This document shows, one piece after another, positions 46,774-58,089 of a stretch of 64,000 nucleotides of DNA. The notes beneath the pieces are model-generated. The model was not told the DNA's origin and ran no database searches. It saw only the letters and a program-made list of their open reading frames with translations. A program made the translations under genes and the position numbers. The stretch is from NCBI GenBank assembly GCA_002914805.1, contig JXTB01000062.1:1063062-1127061 (forward strand), in the 5' to 3' direction. Each line of letters begins with the position of its first letter. The first letter of the stretch is position 1. The DNA comes from Parasponia andersonii. Lineage: Eukaryota; Streptophyta; Magnoliopsida; Rosales; Cannabaceae.

Positions 46774-49700
46774 GATGGTCTCGAACCAGAATTAGAAGCT
46801 CTGCCCCGTCGTGGATTCGGAGTTGGACTCGCTAAGGAGGCAGTTTTGCTTCCCTAGCAGAGTTACATTACAAAGGGTCGAGAGCCCCGCGGATTGATAC
46901 CTTCGGCCTTCTGCTTCCGAATGCTCCATCATTTTGGGGAGGAGGCACTTGGAATGGCTACGGTTTCCCCTTTCTCCCTTGATCCATCAGTTCTTTGCTC
47001 TGACGGGGATTCACTCGCTGCAGCTGAATGCTAACAAGGTCATGATCTTGATGGGGCTCTCTGCTCTGTTAGTTCTCTTTAACACGCATATCGATCTGGA
47101 GGTGGTCTTTTATGCCTACCAGCTCACCCTCATCCCCAAAAAGAGCTCTTACCCTACTTTTTACCTCTAGCCGCTCCCGAGACGCCATATTTTCTGGGGC
47201 TTGTCGAGGTCAGACAAACAATGGGACTCCCACTTTAGGTTGTATACCGTCAGAGGGGCGTGGTGCTCTCCTTGGGTGAATGGGGAGCGCTTCCAAGTTC
47301 TTTCATTTTTTCTGCAAAGTAAGTACTAGGTTGTGATTTTTTGGGTCTGTGTACACCTCGTCTATCATTACTCATGATATTTTGCCTTGCGTAGTCTCTG
47401 CGGAGGAAAGCAGGTTTGAGCCGCAACTGTCGGCGGGGCGGCTCAAGGAGCTGGAGGAGATCGTCATCTTTGGGTCCCCTGGGGATTGCCGACATATCTA
47501 GGCCATTCTGAATCCCCTAGTGATGAACATGATGCCTAGGATGGTCTCATATCTCTTTTTCCCGCTGGACACCTGGGTCATCACAAAGTACCTGCAGAGC
47601 CAGCTTGACGCCTCGGCTTTAAACCGGTTCCGCCGAGATGAGTAGAGTCGCATCGGCATAGTGGGTGATCAGATCATGGCTTCGAGCCAGCTGGCAGGTC
47701 CTAACGACCTGGTAGTGTCGACCAACCACGAGCTCGAAGAGGCGGTGAGGCTCGTGGTTGAGGAGTGCATCAAGCTCCGTAGAGAGGAAACTACTTCCCC
47801 CAAGAGGGTTAAATGTGAGTTCATTTTCGCATCCTAGGGCTCCATCGATCAGGTCACGGCTGCATTCTAACCACATTGCTTGCTCTTTATAGGTTCTGAT
47901 GCAGACCCTTCTACAGACCCTTCCCCAATCAAGGGGAGTGCCGATATGCACAAGGCTCACTCCAAGGTCCCCGCTGGTCAGCGTTAGTGGTGTCCTCAGA
48001 GGATGAAGCTGGGGGGCACAGAGTTGTCACCCTAAGAACAGGCTCGGACGATGACCGAGAGGGCCTGTTCACACCCAGTGATGAAGCACTTGTGGTCCCC
48101 TCTTCTAACATAAGCAGACACCCGACTCGGGAGATGCCAGCCATAAAGGTCGTATACGGCAAAGAGGCACCTTCGAGCTTGTCCGGGGAACCCGTTGCTC
48201 TAACCTCTTCCCCCCCAACTCTGGTTCGAAGACAGGCGCAAAGTCCGGCGCTGCTTGCCCCTAGGGGAGATTACCGAGCTCAGCGAAGGGGCTCCGAGGT
48301 TGAAATCTCGGCTGTCTTCCCCCCTAGTCCTGATGAAGCAGGGTCGCGAGACCGACTTATCCAAAGGGAAGAAAAGCCCAGCGGGGAAGAGGGGTAGAGC
48401 TGCCCCTTATTCTGACAGTGATGACGACGGGGCCATGCTGACCCTCATGAGAAGGAGAAGGTCTGCGTGCGGTGGCCCGTCAGGGAGAGTTGGTCAAGAT
48501 AAGATTCGAAAAATCACGTTCAGGCACGGCTCCAAGGGGAGCGGCAGGCGAAGCCGCTGATGTAGCGGCAGTCGCCATGGCCTCTTCTACTGAGGATGCG
48601 CCGCCCCCTGCTGTTACTAAAAGCACGCTCGGTGATGCCGTGCCTCCTACCATCCTCACCTCTGCTGCTTTGGGAGTGTCGGAAGAAGCTACTAGAGTTC
48701 ATCTAGTAGAAGGAGAAGGCATCCTCGAGGTTAGCGGGGTAGAGCTGCGTCCCTCAGACTCAGACAATGCCCAGGGAAAGGGTCTAGCTACGGAGTTCGA
48801 GCTGGAGCCGCTCTCCCTATAAAACGTTGAGCTCGTCGCTAGCCGTAGCATTGCGCAGGTTTGGCTCGTCTGGCTGCCATTTCCATATTTTTTGGCATCC
48901 ATGCTGAATGCTGACCTTGTTTTCTTGTATCCTGCAGCTAGCCGCCGTCCAGTCTTTCTACTCCTCTCGAGTTAAGGAGCTGACTGGGGAGCTAAATGCC
49001 TGAGCTGCAACGGCCGAGTAGAGTGAGGTCACCCTTGCCAAGTTGAGGGTGGATTTCGACCTGTATCGGAGCCTGGATAAGGCTAGGGTCAGCAGCATGG
49101 TGGCTCAGGCTCTGAGCGTCGAGAGGGTCAGACGTAAGGAGCTGGTTGCTAAGTTAGCCGAAGTTGAGGCTGACAGGTTAGCTCAAGCCGAGGCCGCTAG
49201 GCTGGCCTAAACCGAGCTCAGGGTCAAAGAGTAGGAGCTGCAAAACGTAGGGGTGGAGATAGGGCTGGCTTTCATCGCTCGTGACAGAGCCGTCAATAAT
49301 GCAAAGAGGCGAGGATAGCCGAAGCAAAAGCCAAGCTAGTGGCCCTTTTGCTACCACACAGGCTCGACCAGTCTAATGAGGTAAACTGACATCTTTACTT
49401 GGATCACAAAATACTGATGAGGGCTCATGTGGAGTTGTCTCACAAGCATGGCGAAGACCTCACCGACATTAACATCCTTTTGGTCAATTTTTTGCAGCGG
49501 CAAGCGGAGCTGAGGCTGGCAGCGCTGAGGGATAGGCTGGCGGATGCGGAGAAGCTGAAGACGAGGTATCAGAGGCAAGTGGATGCCCTTTCTGCGGAGA
49601 GCTTCAGGTCTGGCTGGGAGAACAGGGAATTCGAAGCCACGCGGAGGTGGTAATGCCAAACCAATTCGATGAGTAGAAAGGCGTCGAAAGGGACCATTAT

Positions 49701-50018
49701 TCCGTCAAGCACTACATGCAGCAGTGGGGGGATGAGATCAACATCGTGTACCCCGCTGATGTGCTGAAGATGCTCGATAAAGAAAAAGACGGGCCCTTTA
49801 CATCTGGCTCTATTGCCAAGGAAATTATCCCCACTTCCGCTCTGTCAGAGCAAGCCTCGGAGGTTCATGGCGGTCAGCCTAGTCTTGGGACCTTAACTAG
49901 CGTTGGGTCTGGCGTGGTCATTTTGTCCAGTGATGATTCTGACCCCGGTACACCACCCTCTGCTGGAGCTAGTCCAAGCACCGAAGCTGGTAGCGCTCCC
50001 CTCGCTGAAGGTAATTAG
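46774..50018 (+). pseudogene. Spliced antisense ORF of Tat element 2 (putative gypsy-type transposon protein)
   Basis: It runs from ATG 46774 to the stop at 50018 (LAEGN end). Exon 1 (to 47318) reads RRQFCFPSRVTLQRV, LSPLIHQFFALTGIHSLQLN, NTHIDLEVVFYAYQLTLIPK and FRLYTVRGAWCSPWVNGERF. A clean intron follows (GTAAGT at 47319, GCGTAG ending 47394). Exon 2 then reads SSAEESRFEPQLSAG and FFPLDTWVITKYLQSQLDAS. Further introns lie near 47815-47892, 48860-48937 and 49379-49496. Later parts include an Asp/Ser/Pro-rich segment and a coiled-coil-like Glu/Ala/Leu segment. Stops are present (for example after MVSNQN). It aligns block by block with the antisense ORF at 39627-36420. Confidence 0.78.
47319..47394 (+). 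other. Candidate intron 1 of the Tat element 2 antisense ORF
   Basis: 76 bp with donor A|GTAAGTACT and acceptor TTGCGTAG|T. Removing it joins the two frames that align with the other Tat copy. In element 1 the donor is kept but the acceptor is GTGCAA, apparently mutated. Confidence 0.7.
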
Positions 50019-50639
50019 GGCCTCTCGCTCTTTGTATTTGTAAAGTTGACCTTGTTGTAACAATCTATTTAAATAATAGAAACAGCACAGTTTTCTTATG
50101 TTCATTCCCTTCTCTCTCTCTTTTTTATTGCCCGTGTTTATGGTCAGGGTCAGATATCATATACGATGCCATTCCCTTGTTAGCAGTGCGGCCGACCTTT
50201 AGGTCTGGCTCAGTCGTATATGATTTGGAGTTTTTAGTGAATTCTCATCATGCTATGATTGATGAGATTAGATCTGGAGATCAAGATGTGAGTTCTGACT
50301 CATCCGGCTTTGAGGATGTATAACCTCTGTTATGACTTGTCTTGGCAGAATTCGACCCACGCGTGTGGCTGGACTTTTCTGACCCCAAATGGGAACGCGC
50401 CAAGAACAAGCTCCAGGGATTGGTTGACCATTGCTTGGACCCGTAGCTGCAGAGGAAAGGCCCGGGCTCAGCTCTTATCGGGAACAAACAAGGCATTACC
50501 ACTCTGATGTGTCCCTGCAAGTCTGTCTAAAACCTGCTTCTTTCAAATAGAGCCTTTGGGTCTATATCCCTGACCACGCATTTTGTATTTTAGGAAATAA
50601 TAAATAGAGTTTTGTTTTAACTTCTGTTTTCATGCTTAG

Positions 50640-50960
50640 TCTTGTATTGGCCTACTTCCAACGGGTAGGCCTTAGCTCTGTTCACTTCCAGTCCATACGT
50701 AGCTAAGTCACTCTCTGGGGAAAGTCTGCTTCCAACGGGTAGACCCTGGCCCCGCTTGCCTTTGTCTCGCACGTAGCTAACGTGCTCTCTGTGGAGGGTC
50801 TGCTTCCAACGGGTAGACCCTGACCCCACTTACCTTTGTCTCGTGCACAGCTAACATGCTCTCTGGGGAGGGTCTGCTTCCAACGGGTAGAACCTGGCTC
50901 CGCTTGCTGTTGTCTCGCGTACAGCTAATGTGCTTTCCAGGATGGGTCTTATCACCCAAT
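50640..50960 (-). repeat. 74-75 bp minisatellite array of Tat element 2
   Basis: TTCCAACGGGTAG recurs about every 74-75 bp (about 50656, 50730, 50804 and 50879). It is the inverse of the array at 35541-35775, so the array is an inherited part of the element family. Confidence 0.85.
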
Positions 50961-50989
50961 TCCTTTCCCATCCTGCAGGTATTCCTTAA

Positions 50990-51500
50990 GGGCTGATGGC
51001 AAGTTTCCGTCGTGCGGCCTCTCACCCTTCGTGTGATCCCTGTTGTATGATTCTTGATAAGGCTAGCTGGCAAGTTTTGGTTGCGTAACTCACTCTTCTT
51101 CGTACATTTTCTCGGGCCATTGGCTAGTGTTTAATTGCACGATACGATCCCTATAGTACGATTGTTTTCGAGGTCTACTGGCAAATTTTTGGTTGTACAG
51201 CTCATTCCTCTTCGTACATTTTCTCGGGCCATCGGCAAGCATTTTTTTTGCACGATGTGATTCTCATAGTACGATTGCTTTCGAGGTTTGCTGGCAAGTT
51301 TTTGGTTGCGCATATTTTTCCTTTTCGTACGTTTTCTCGAGCCATCAGCAAACGTTTTTTTGCACGATATGATTCCTATAGTACGATTTTTTGATGAGGT
51401 CAGCTAGTAAGCATTTTACTGCTCAGCTCTTTCCTCTTCTTATGTTTTCTCAGGTCGTCAGCAAGTGACGTGATCCCTGCAGTATGATTTTTGATGATAT
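50990..51500 (-). repeat. Short minisatellite array of about 100-115 bp in Tat element 2
   Basis: About five units share GGCAAGTTTTTGGTTGCG, TTCGTACATTTTCTCGGGCC and CGATATGATTCCTATAGTACG-like blocks (cited here in part). They correspond to the 98-bp array of element 1, which has about three times as many units. Confidence 0.8.
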
Positions 51501-51750
51501 CAGAGACAAACCCTTTTTCATAGCAATCTAAAGCATAAGTCCATGTAGCAGAAAACTTGATCTATTTTGGAATTAAGCTATTCAATAATACATGCATTTA
51601 CATGTATTTCATAACATTGCATGTATCTCACACATGGTACTTTTTCAAGTGCTGGGCGTTCCACGTGTTTGGTAGGCTTTTCCCAGTCTTGAGTTTTTTC
51701 AGGACATATGCACCATTGTCAAGCGCCTTGATCACCTCATAGAGCCCGAG

Positions 51751-52620
51751 CTATTTAGAGTCTAGCTTCGAGGAATTCCCTGTTCTGACCTTTAAGACCC
51801 AATCCCCGGCATTAAATCGATGAGCACTAACCTTCTGTACGTAGTAGGATCTGTCTTGCTGGTGGTATAAGGCCAGGTGGACCAGGGCCATGTCTCTTAT
51901 TTCTTCCAAGAGGTCTGTGTTGTGGCTTAGCTGCTGCTCATTTAGTGAGACGTCTCTTACTACATCAGAGTAAAGGGTCGGGAGGTCAACCTCGGTTAGA
52001 ATCACAGCCTCCGACCCGTAGACCATGGCGAATGGTGCTCTTCCCGTTGATCTCCGCTCCGTGGTTCGATGGGCCCACACAACGGCCGGTAACTCTTCTA
52101 ACCACCTGCCTTTAGCCTCCTACAATTTCTTTTTAATATTGTTGAATATGGCCTTGTTCGTTGCCTCTGCCTAGCCATTCTCCTGAGGGTAGTTTATAGA
52201 TAAGAAACTGAGCCTTATATCATACAATTCACACAGCTCCTTAAGCTTAGTGTTCTGGAACTACGTGCCATGATCGGCGTGTATCTTCTTCTGTATTTCG
52301 TATCGGCAGATTATTTTTTTCCAAATAAAGTTAATTATATCTGCCTTATTAACAATCGCGTAGGCTTCAGCCTCTACCCATTTGGTGAAATAATCGGTGG
52401 CCAGTAAGACGTACCTTCTTCCCCTTGGACTTCTGGGGAGCTCTCCGACGATGTCCAGGCCCCATTTAGTGAACGACCAAGGAGTTATGTTCGAATGGAG
52501 TTGCTCCGTAGGTTGGCACTTCATGGGGGCAAACATCTGGCACTTGTCACATTTCTTGACAAATTGGACCGCCTCGGTCATCATGTATGGCCAGAAGTAT
52601 CTGGCCATCAAGACCTTATG
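51751..52620 (-). pseudogene. Integrase of Tat element 2
   Basis: Minus-strand frames read ARYFWPYMMTEAVQFVKKC DKC in part (zinc-binding region with CDKCQ), WSFTKWGLDIVGELPRSP, LLATDYFTKWVEAEAY and KKIHADHGT, then a stop. The 52080-51751 frame follows with TPFAMVYGSEAV-like and RFNAGDWVLKVRTGNSSKLD blocks. This is the zinc finger, catalytic core and C-terminal domain of a Gypsy integrase. Stops and frameshifts separate the pieces. Confidence 0.88.
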
Positions 52621-52683
52621 GGTGAGGCTACGTCCACCAAAGTGGTTGCCGCATGCTCCCTCGTGGATTTCCTCTATCAGCTT

Positions 52684-53526
52684 CTATGCCTCGATGGGAC
52701 CCACGCACCTCAGCATTGGTTCCATCGTTGATCTCCTGTACAGTCGTCCCCCTACCATCGAATACCTGGCAGCCTTCAGTCTGATCGACCTCGCTTCATA
52801 GGGGTCTGCGGGCAAGTTTCCCAATGCTAGGTATTGGGTGATGGGTTTCATCCACCCCTCGTCTACAGAGTCAGTTGCAAACACATGGCATGCGGGGGTC
52901 TCCAAAGGGTCTCTCATGTCTTTGCCCTCTAGCAGAATCTCCACATGTCTAGTCGCTCCCCTAATTGACATGCTTTTAGCTAACTCATTAGTCTTTTGGT
53001 TCATCTCCCTAGGTATTTGTTCAATATTTAAATTGCTAAAGTGAGCTTTTGCCCCCATTTCCCTAGAGAAGTACTTGTGTAATCTCGGCTCTTTTACTTC
53101 GAAATCTCCTCTGACCTGGCCCATGATTAGCTGCGAGTCAGTCTTTACTGCGATAGTTTGTTCTCTGAAGTACAAAGCCAGCTCAAGGCCTTGCAGCAGT
53201 GCCTCGTACTCTGCCTCGTTGTTTGTTGCCTAGAAACTGGGCCTCAAAACTTTCTCTACTCTGAGTCTCGCTAGGGTCTGCAGGACTATCCCGATACCTG
53301 ACCTCGAGGCGTTCATGGATCCGTCAGTGTAGAGGGTCCAGGCTGAAGGGATGTGAGGCGGAGACGTCTGAAGTGGGCCGTGCAGCTCGCCGAAGGATTG
53401 GATTTCCACCAGGAAGTCCGTCATGACTTGCACTTTCTTCGCCACTTGAGGATGATACTCGATGTCGTATATCCCCAGTTCAATGGCCCACTTGGTTAGT
53501 CGTCTCGATAGGTCCGATTTGGCCAA
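52684..53526 (-). pseudogene. Second (Tat-type) RNase H of element 2
   Basis: Minus strand: SAWTLYTDGSMNASRSGIGI (first catalytic Asp in TDGS), then after a stop YFREQTIAVKTDSQLIMGQV (TDSQL Asp) and FSNLNIEQIPREMNQKTNEL. It continues to the connection region with RSTMEPMLRCVGPIEA, just before integrase. An additional RNase H here, after the usual Gypsy RNase H, is the hallmark of Tat/Ogre elements. Confidence 0.85.
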
Positions 53527-53549
53527 GATTTGTCAGATGGAGAAATCTG

Positions 53550-54620
53550 TATACACAGTAACCTAGTGTGCCTTGAAATATTGCCTGAGTCTCTTCTTAG
53601 TGTTGACCAAAGCAAGAACCAGTTTCTCTGTCATGCTATATCACGTCTCGGCGTCCAGGAGCATACGGCTTGTATAAAATACCGGTTCTGCTTGCTGTCT
53701 TCCTCGACGAATAGTACGGCACTGATCGCTACTTCTGATATTGCTAAATAAATGTATAGGTGCTCTCCTTCTGCCGGGGAAGCTAGGATAGGTGGACGAC
53801 TTAAGTACAGCTTAAGATCTGTCAGTGTCTTGTCCTGATCCTCCCCCAAGCGATAGTGGGGCTTCTTTTTATGCACTGGAAGAAAGACTTGCACCGATCA
53901 GACATCTTAGAGACAAATCGGCTGAGAGTAGTTATCTTCTCGGCTAGGCGCTGGACCTCCCGAATAGTCGAGGGTCTTTGCACGTCTACGATTGAGGACA
54001 ACTGGGTCAGGTTGGCCTCAATACCCCTTCTGCTCATGATATGCCCCAGAAACTGGCTAAAGGACACCCCGAACGTGCATTTCTTGGGATTCAGATCCAT
54101 CCAGTATTGCCTCAGAATCTGGAAGCATTCGTCTAGATGTCCCAGATGGTCTGAAGTTTCTTTGCTCTTCACGACCATGTCGTTGATATAGACTTCCATA
54201 ATCTTCCCTAGCAGCCCGGTGAATATTTTATTCATAAGCCTCTGGTAGGTTGCCCCCGCGTTCTTCAAGCCAAAAGGTAGGCATCTGTAACAATACAGAC
54301 CTCACTCCGTAATGAATACATTGTGGATCTGGTCTTCCTCATATAGGGGAATCTGGTTATATCGAGAGTAGGTATCTAGAAAGCTCATCCTGTCAAATCT
54401 TGCCATCGTATCAACCATTTGGTCGATCCTTGGCAAGGGGAAGCTATCCTTCGACTAGGCCTTGTTCAGGTCGGTGAAGTTTATACAAGTACAGTCGTCG
54501 CCATTTTTCTTCTTCACCACCGCCTAGTTGGAGACCCAGCATGGGTATACGTATTCCATGATCAGGTCGTTCTCTAGTAGCGTCTCTACCTCCTTGTTGA
54601 TCGCCTTGTTCTTCTCCGGC
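53550..54620 (-). pseudogene. Reverse transcriptase and first RNase H of Tat element 2
   Basis: Minus strand: LLENDLIMEYVYPCWVSN, VVKKKNGDDCTCINFTDLNK, FPLPRIDQMVDTMARFDRMS, SRYNQIPLYEEDQIHNVFIT, GLKNAGATYQRLMNKIF and VYINDMVVKSK. The catalytic YIDD box has become YIND. Stops occur after SN, NKA and ITE. The first RNase H region follows (53894-53631: DLKLYLSRPPILASPAEGE). The enzyme would copy element RNA into DNA in particles; this copy is inactive. Confidence 0.9.
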
Positions 54621-55189
54621 GCGAACTTTCGAGGTCTTTACCTGACCAGAGGGAAATTAGGGTCTATATTCAACTGGTGGCAGGTGTGTGCGGGGGTCTA
54701 TTCTGGGTATGTCGTCATGGGACCATGCGAAGACGTCTTTGTTCTACCTAAGGAACCCCAATAGCTCATTTTTTTCCTCCTCGAGCAACAGGGCCTCGAT
54801 TAAGACCATCTTCGCCGACTCTGCCTCTTTCAAAGGGACTGCCACTAGCTCCTCAATCGTGGATTTTGGCCCGTCAGACTCCTCTTCGATCCGCTTCATG
54901 TATGCTGGCAGGCGGTCCTTTGATTACTATCTGTCTTCCGCCGAGGTGTTCATGCTTGCATCGGCTCCCCTCAGGGTGGTTGAAAAACATTTCCTCGTGG
55001 AGGCTTAGTCTCTCTTGATGTCTTTCGTATAAGTACCATCCTTTGATAGACATCTTAAGACCTGGTGGAGGGTGGAGGTGATCCCATGCATGGCGTGAAT
55101 CCATCCTCTCCCCATGATGACGTTGAAGGAGGACTGGCAGTCAATGACGATGAAGTCCACATCCAAGCACCTCTCCGCAATGCAGACCT

Positions 55190-55600
55190 TCAGGGTTACG
55201 ATGTCCAAGGGGCTGACCTTAGTTGTTGAAGGCGTATAGCGGCTGACAGATCGGCTTGAGTACGCTTCGGTTCAATCTCATGCTCTCGAACGTGCTGAGA
55301 AACAGGACATCGACGCTACTCCCGCCATCGATCAGGACCCTTCCAACCAACGCGGAGTCAATCTGCAGCTTAATCACTAAGGGGTCATCGTGGGGCAGGT
55401 GCACCATGGTCAAATCTTGCTGGGTGAAGGTGATGAGGGCAGCTGAGGTATAGCTTTCTCCCATCGTCAAGTGGTTGATAGAATGGCCCATCCCCATCAG
55501 GTGCTTCACCCTTTCTTCGGTCCTTTTTTGGCATTTTTCCTTCTCTTCCTGACCTTGGGTTGACTCTGGTCTACCTATGATAGTCGACACTATCCTTAGA
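55190..55600 (-). pseudogene. Aspartic protease of Tat element 2
   Basis: The frame contains ALITFTQQDLTMVHLPHDDP, LVIKLQIDSALVGRVLIDGG and SSVDVLFLSTFESM. The active site reads IDGGSSVDVL where functional copies usually have D-T/S-G-S/A, so a Thr/Ser is replaced by Gly. A stop follows YAFNN. Confidence 0.85.
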
Positions 55601-55699
55601 ACCTACTCTCCTGACCCGGAGGCTTGGGTCTGCTTGCCTTTTTTGGGCCTAGCGGCGTCTTCTTGTGGCTGGCTTCCGCCAGTCTTCATGTATTGCTTC

Positions 55700-57180
55700 A
55701 ACTTGCCGGCATGGATCGCCATCATAATCTACGCGTAAAGGCTGCGGCAGTTGATGGTGTCATGCCTGTGATCCTTGTGAAATTGGCAGCATATGTTCCT
55801 ATTTTTCATGTGCTCAGGAACACCGGACTTGGGCGGGTCTTTGAAAATGCCCCTATCCCTGTTTTGGAGATAGATCACATTGATTGCCGTGTTCAGCTCA
55901 TACTTCGGTAGTGAGTTCCGAGATGCCTTCCTCCTCTTGCCGCCTTCTCGACCACCTTGGGTGGGGGATCCATGTTTCGGAGTCGGCCTTTGGTCTAGCG
56001 CAGACCTCTTTACCCCTTGTAAGGCCGGGGTTCGGGCCTCTTTACCCCTTGCGGGGCCGGGGTTTGCGCCGATACTATTGTCATTGTAGCGGAGGCCTTG
56101 GGTGTTTTCTGACGGCTTTCCAGCACCCTGAATATCCTTCCGACTTTGCCTGGACATCTACCATATCGTATGGAAGGTTCAAAAGCAGATAGTCCGATAG
56201 CATCGATCCTGGCTATAGGCCCCTGACGAACGAGCTTGTAGCTTGGACCGAGTCTGCATTGTGCACTAGGGACATTACCTCTAGGAAACATAAGTATTCT
56301 CTCAGAGATTCATTCACAGTTTGTTCCAACTGGTCAAGGTCTCCCATGTTTTTCTGCTGCCTTCGGGCGCCCGCGTATTACTTTAAGAAAAATTTGCAGA
56401 AATCTTCGAACCCATTTATGGATTTCTCTGGGAGTTGTCTGAACCATAATAGGGTCGGCCCCGCTAGGGTCATGAAGAAGACTTTGCAGATCATAGCCTT
56501 ATCCCTAGTTTCCAAGGCCATCTTCTACTGAAAGTGGTATATGTGATCGAGGGGGTCGGTTTTTCCCTCGAACATTCTGAAGGTCGGGGTTGTGAAGTCT
56601 CTCGACTTGGGCTCCAGTTGGCGAAGGCCATCCGGTTTATCTCTCGGATGGTTTGCTCTGCCAGATCATCGGTGGTCTGGCTGTGATGAGCCCTGAGCCT
56701 CTTACTCAGCTCTACCATCATTTCTTGTTTCTGGTTGGGAAGCACACCTTCTGGGCTTTCTTGGTGTCTTCTTTCCATCGTCGCTCCATCTCGGAAAGAC
56801 CTTGTCTGGCTTTGTCACTCCCCCTACATCCACGATCTGGATGGGGCAGGAACTTCCCTCGGTGATTGGCCCCTAGACTCTTATTGGATCTCTTCGTCAA
56901 AGTCTTCCCTTCGCCCGCTCCTGGCTTCACTCTCCAGCAGACCTTCGAGGCGGGCGTTATTTCTACCCACTTCTGCGACTTCTTCTTTTAAACCTAAGAT
57001 GGCCTCGTGGGATATCTCTGCCTGCCAGTTTGCTTCTGCTAGGGCGGCAAGCATTTGGTCCAACTTTTGCTCCATACCCAGTTGTGCTTCCCGGGAGCTC
57101 CCTTCGGCGTCGGGACGTGTGCTCCTGGTTGTCATTCTCGAGGGTGCCATCTTTCGATGTTGTATAGCCTTTTGTTTTGG
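55700..57180 (-). pseudogene. gag of Tat element 2
   Basis: From about 57150 it reads MAPSRMTTRSTRPDAEGSSR, EQKLDQMLAALAEANW, ISHEAILGLKEEVAEVGRNN, then SKRLRAHHSQTTDDLAEQ. After frameshifts come the Gypsy gag core (HDPSGADPIMVQTTPREI, near 56480-56400) and a zinc-knuckle-like CCQFHKDHRHDTINC (near 55790). Several stops interrupt it. Gag normally forms the RNA-packaging particle. Confidence 0.85.
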
Positions 57181-57247
57181 GAGAGCGCGATTGTGAGACT
57201 CCTACTCTTTCTCTCGTACTCAACGTTTCTCATAGACGGTGCCAAAC

Positions 57248-58071
57248 TATTGGATCGATTCTTACCAGTTGTCCATATGTATCTGAACTACTGACATTAT
57301 ATCTACCAACTGTCCACGTATCCTTGCTATCCTAGAGTGCTTTTGACTTCAGGTCGGGTCAGAGAGGCGGGGGTGGACACCTGCAAAGACTCTTCGATGC
57401 TTAAGTCAGTTGTTTATCCCTAAGACTGAAAAGCAAAGATTACATTTTTCTTTGTATATATCTATCTCAATCTCTTACTAATAATCTTTTATATATTTCT
57501 TTTTGTATGAGTTCATGCCTCTCGTCCTTTTGGGGACGTATGGCTCATATATATAGTTCTGGAACTGAGAATCTCATGGTTCTCAATCCCAGGGCTGAGT
57601 ACCTTTTCTCATCAAGACTTACTCTAGAGATCATGTGCCGTGATTCTCCTTACATCGTTGTGGCCTAGTTTCCGCCGTCCCTTATGGCTCGAGCCTGTGA
57701 AGGGCGAGACTTTGAGAAACCGTCGTTCTGTCAAGACAGTTTGTCCAATGCGCTCACCTACTCAGGATCGCATTAAATGTCCTGTCTGGGTCTAGAGCAG
57801 TGCACTACCTTCAAGGGTCTTTTGGCGGAAGACTCTCGAGCCTCCTGACCCCCAGCTGTCGAGGTAGGAACTGAGCCTGGCCAAACTGGTCAAGGTCTGG
57901 AATGGATTTGGCCCTAGCATCTGACAACTCACGGGCCTATACGGTATCACGTGCAACTCGCGTGACTTTTAAATAGTCACTCTGGACGCGTGGCAGATGA
58001 CGTGCCCCCCTTATGACCTATTCTGCCACTTAATTATCTATGTGATACGTGATCTAGGAACGTAGTCCACA
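57248..58071 (-). repeat. Tat element 2 LTR (5' in element sense)
   Basis: 824 bp. The inner end is TATTGGATCG, so the usual TG/CA terminus has mutated to TA. The primer-binding site lies just inside it, TGGCACCGTCTATGAGAAAC on the minus strand. Confidence 0.88.
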
Positions 58072-58089
58072 GTTGATCTTATCACCCAC

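Larger units (their letters stand above)
45587..58071 (-). mobile_element. Tat-lineage Ty3/Gypsy element 2, near full length, degenerate
   Basis: 12.5 kb on the minus strand. LTRs lie at 45587-46418 (3') and 57248-58071 (5'). Flanks GTTGG (45582-45586) and GTTGA (58072-58076) are a probable 5-bp target duplication with one change. Reading 5' to 3' on the minus strand: primer-binding site, gag, protease, reverse transcriptase, RNase H, a second RNase H, integrase, minisatellite arrays, an antisense ORF (on the plus strand) and a polypurine tract. This order with two RNase H domains and an antisense ORF is characteristic of Tat/Ogre-type elements. Numerous stops make it inactive. Confidence 0.93.
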
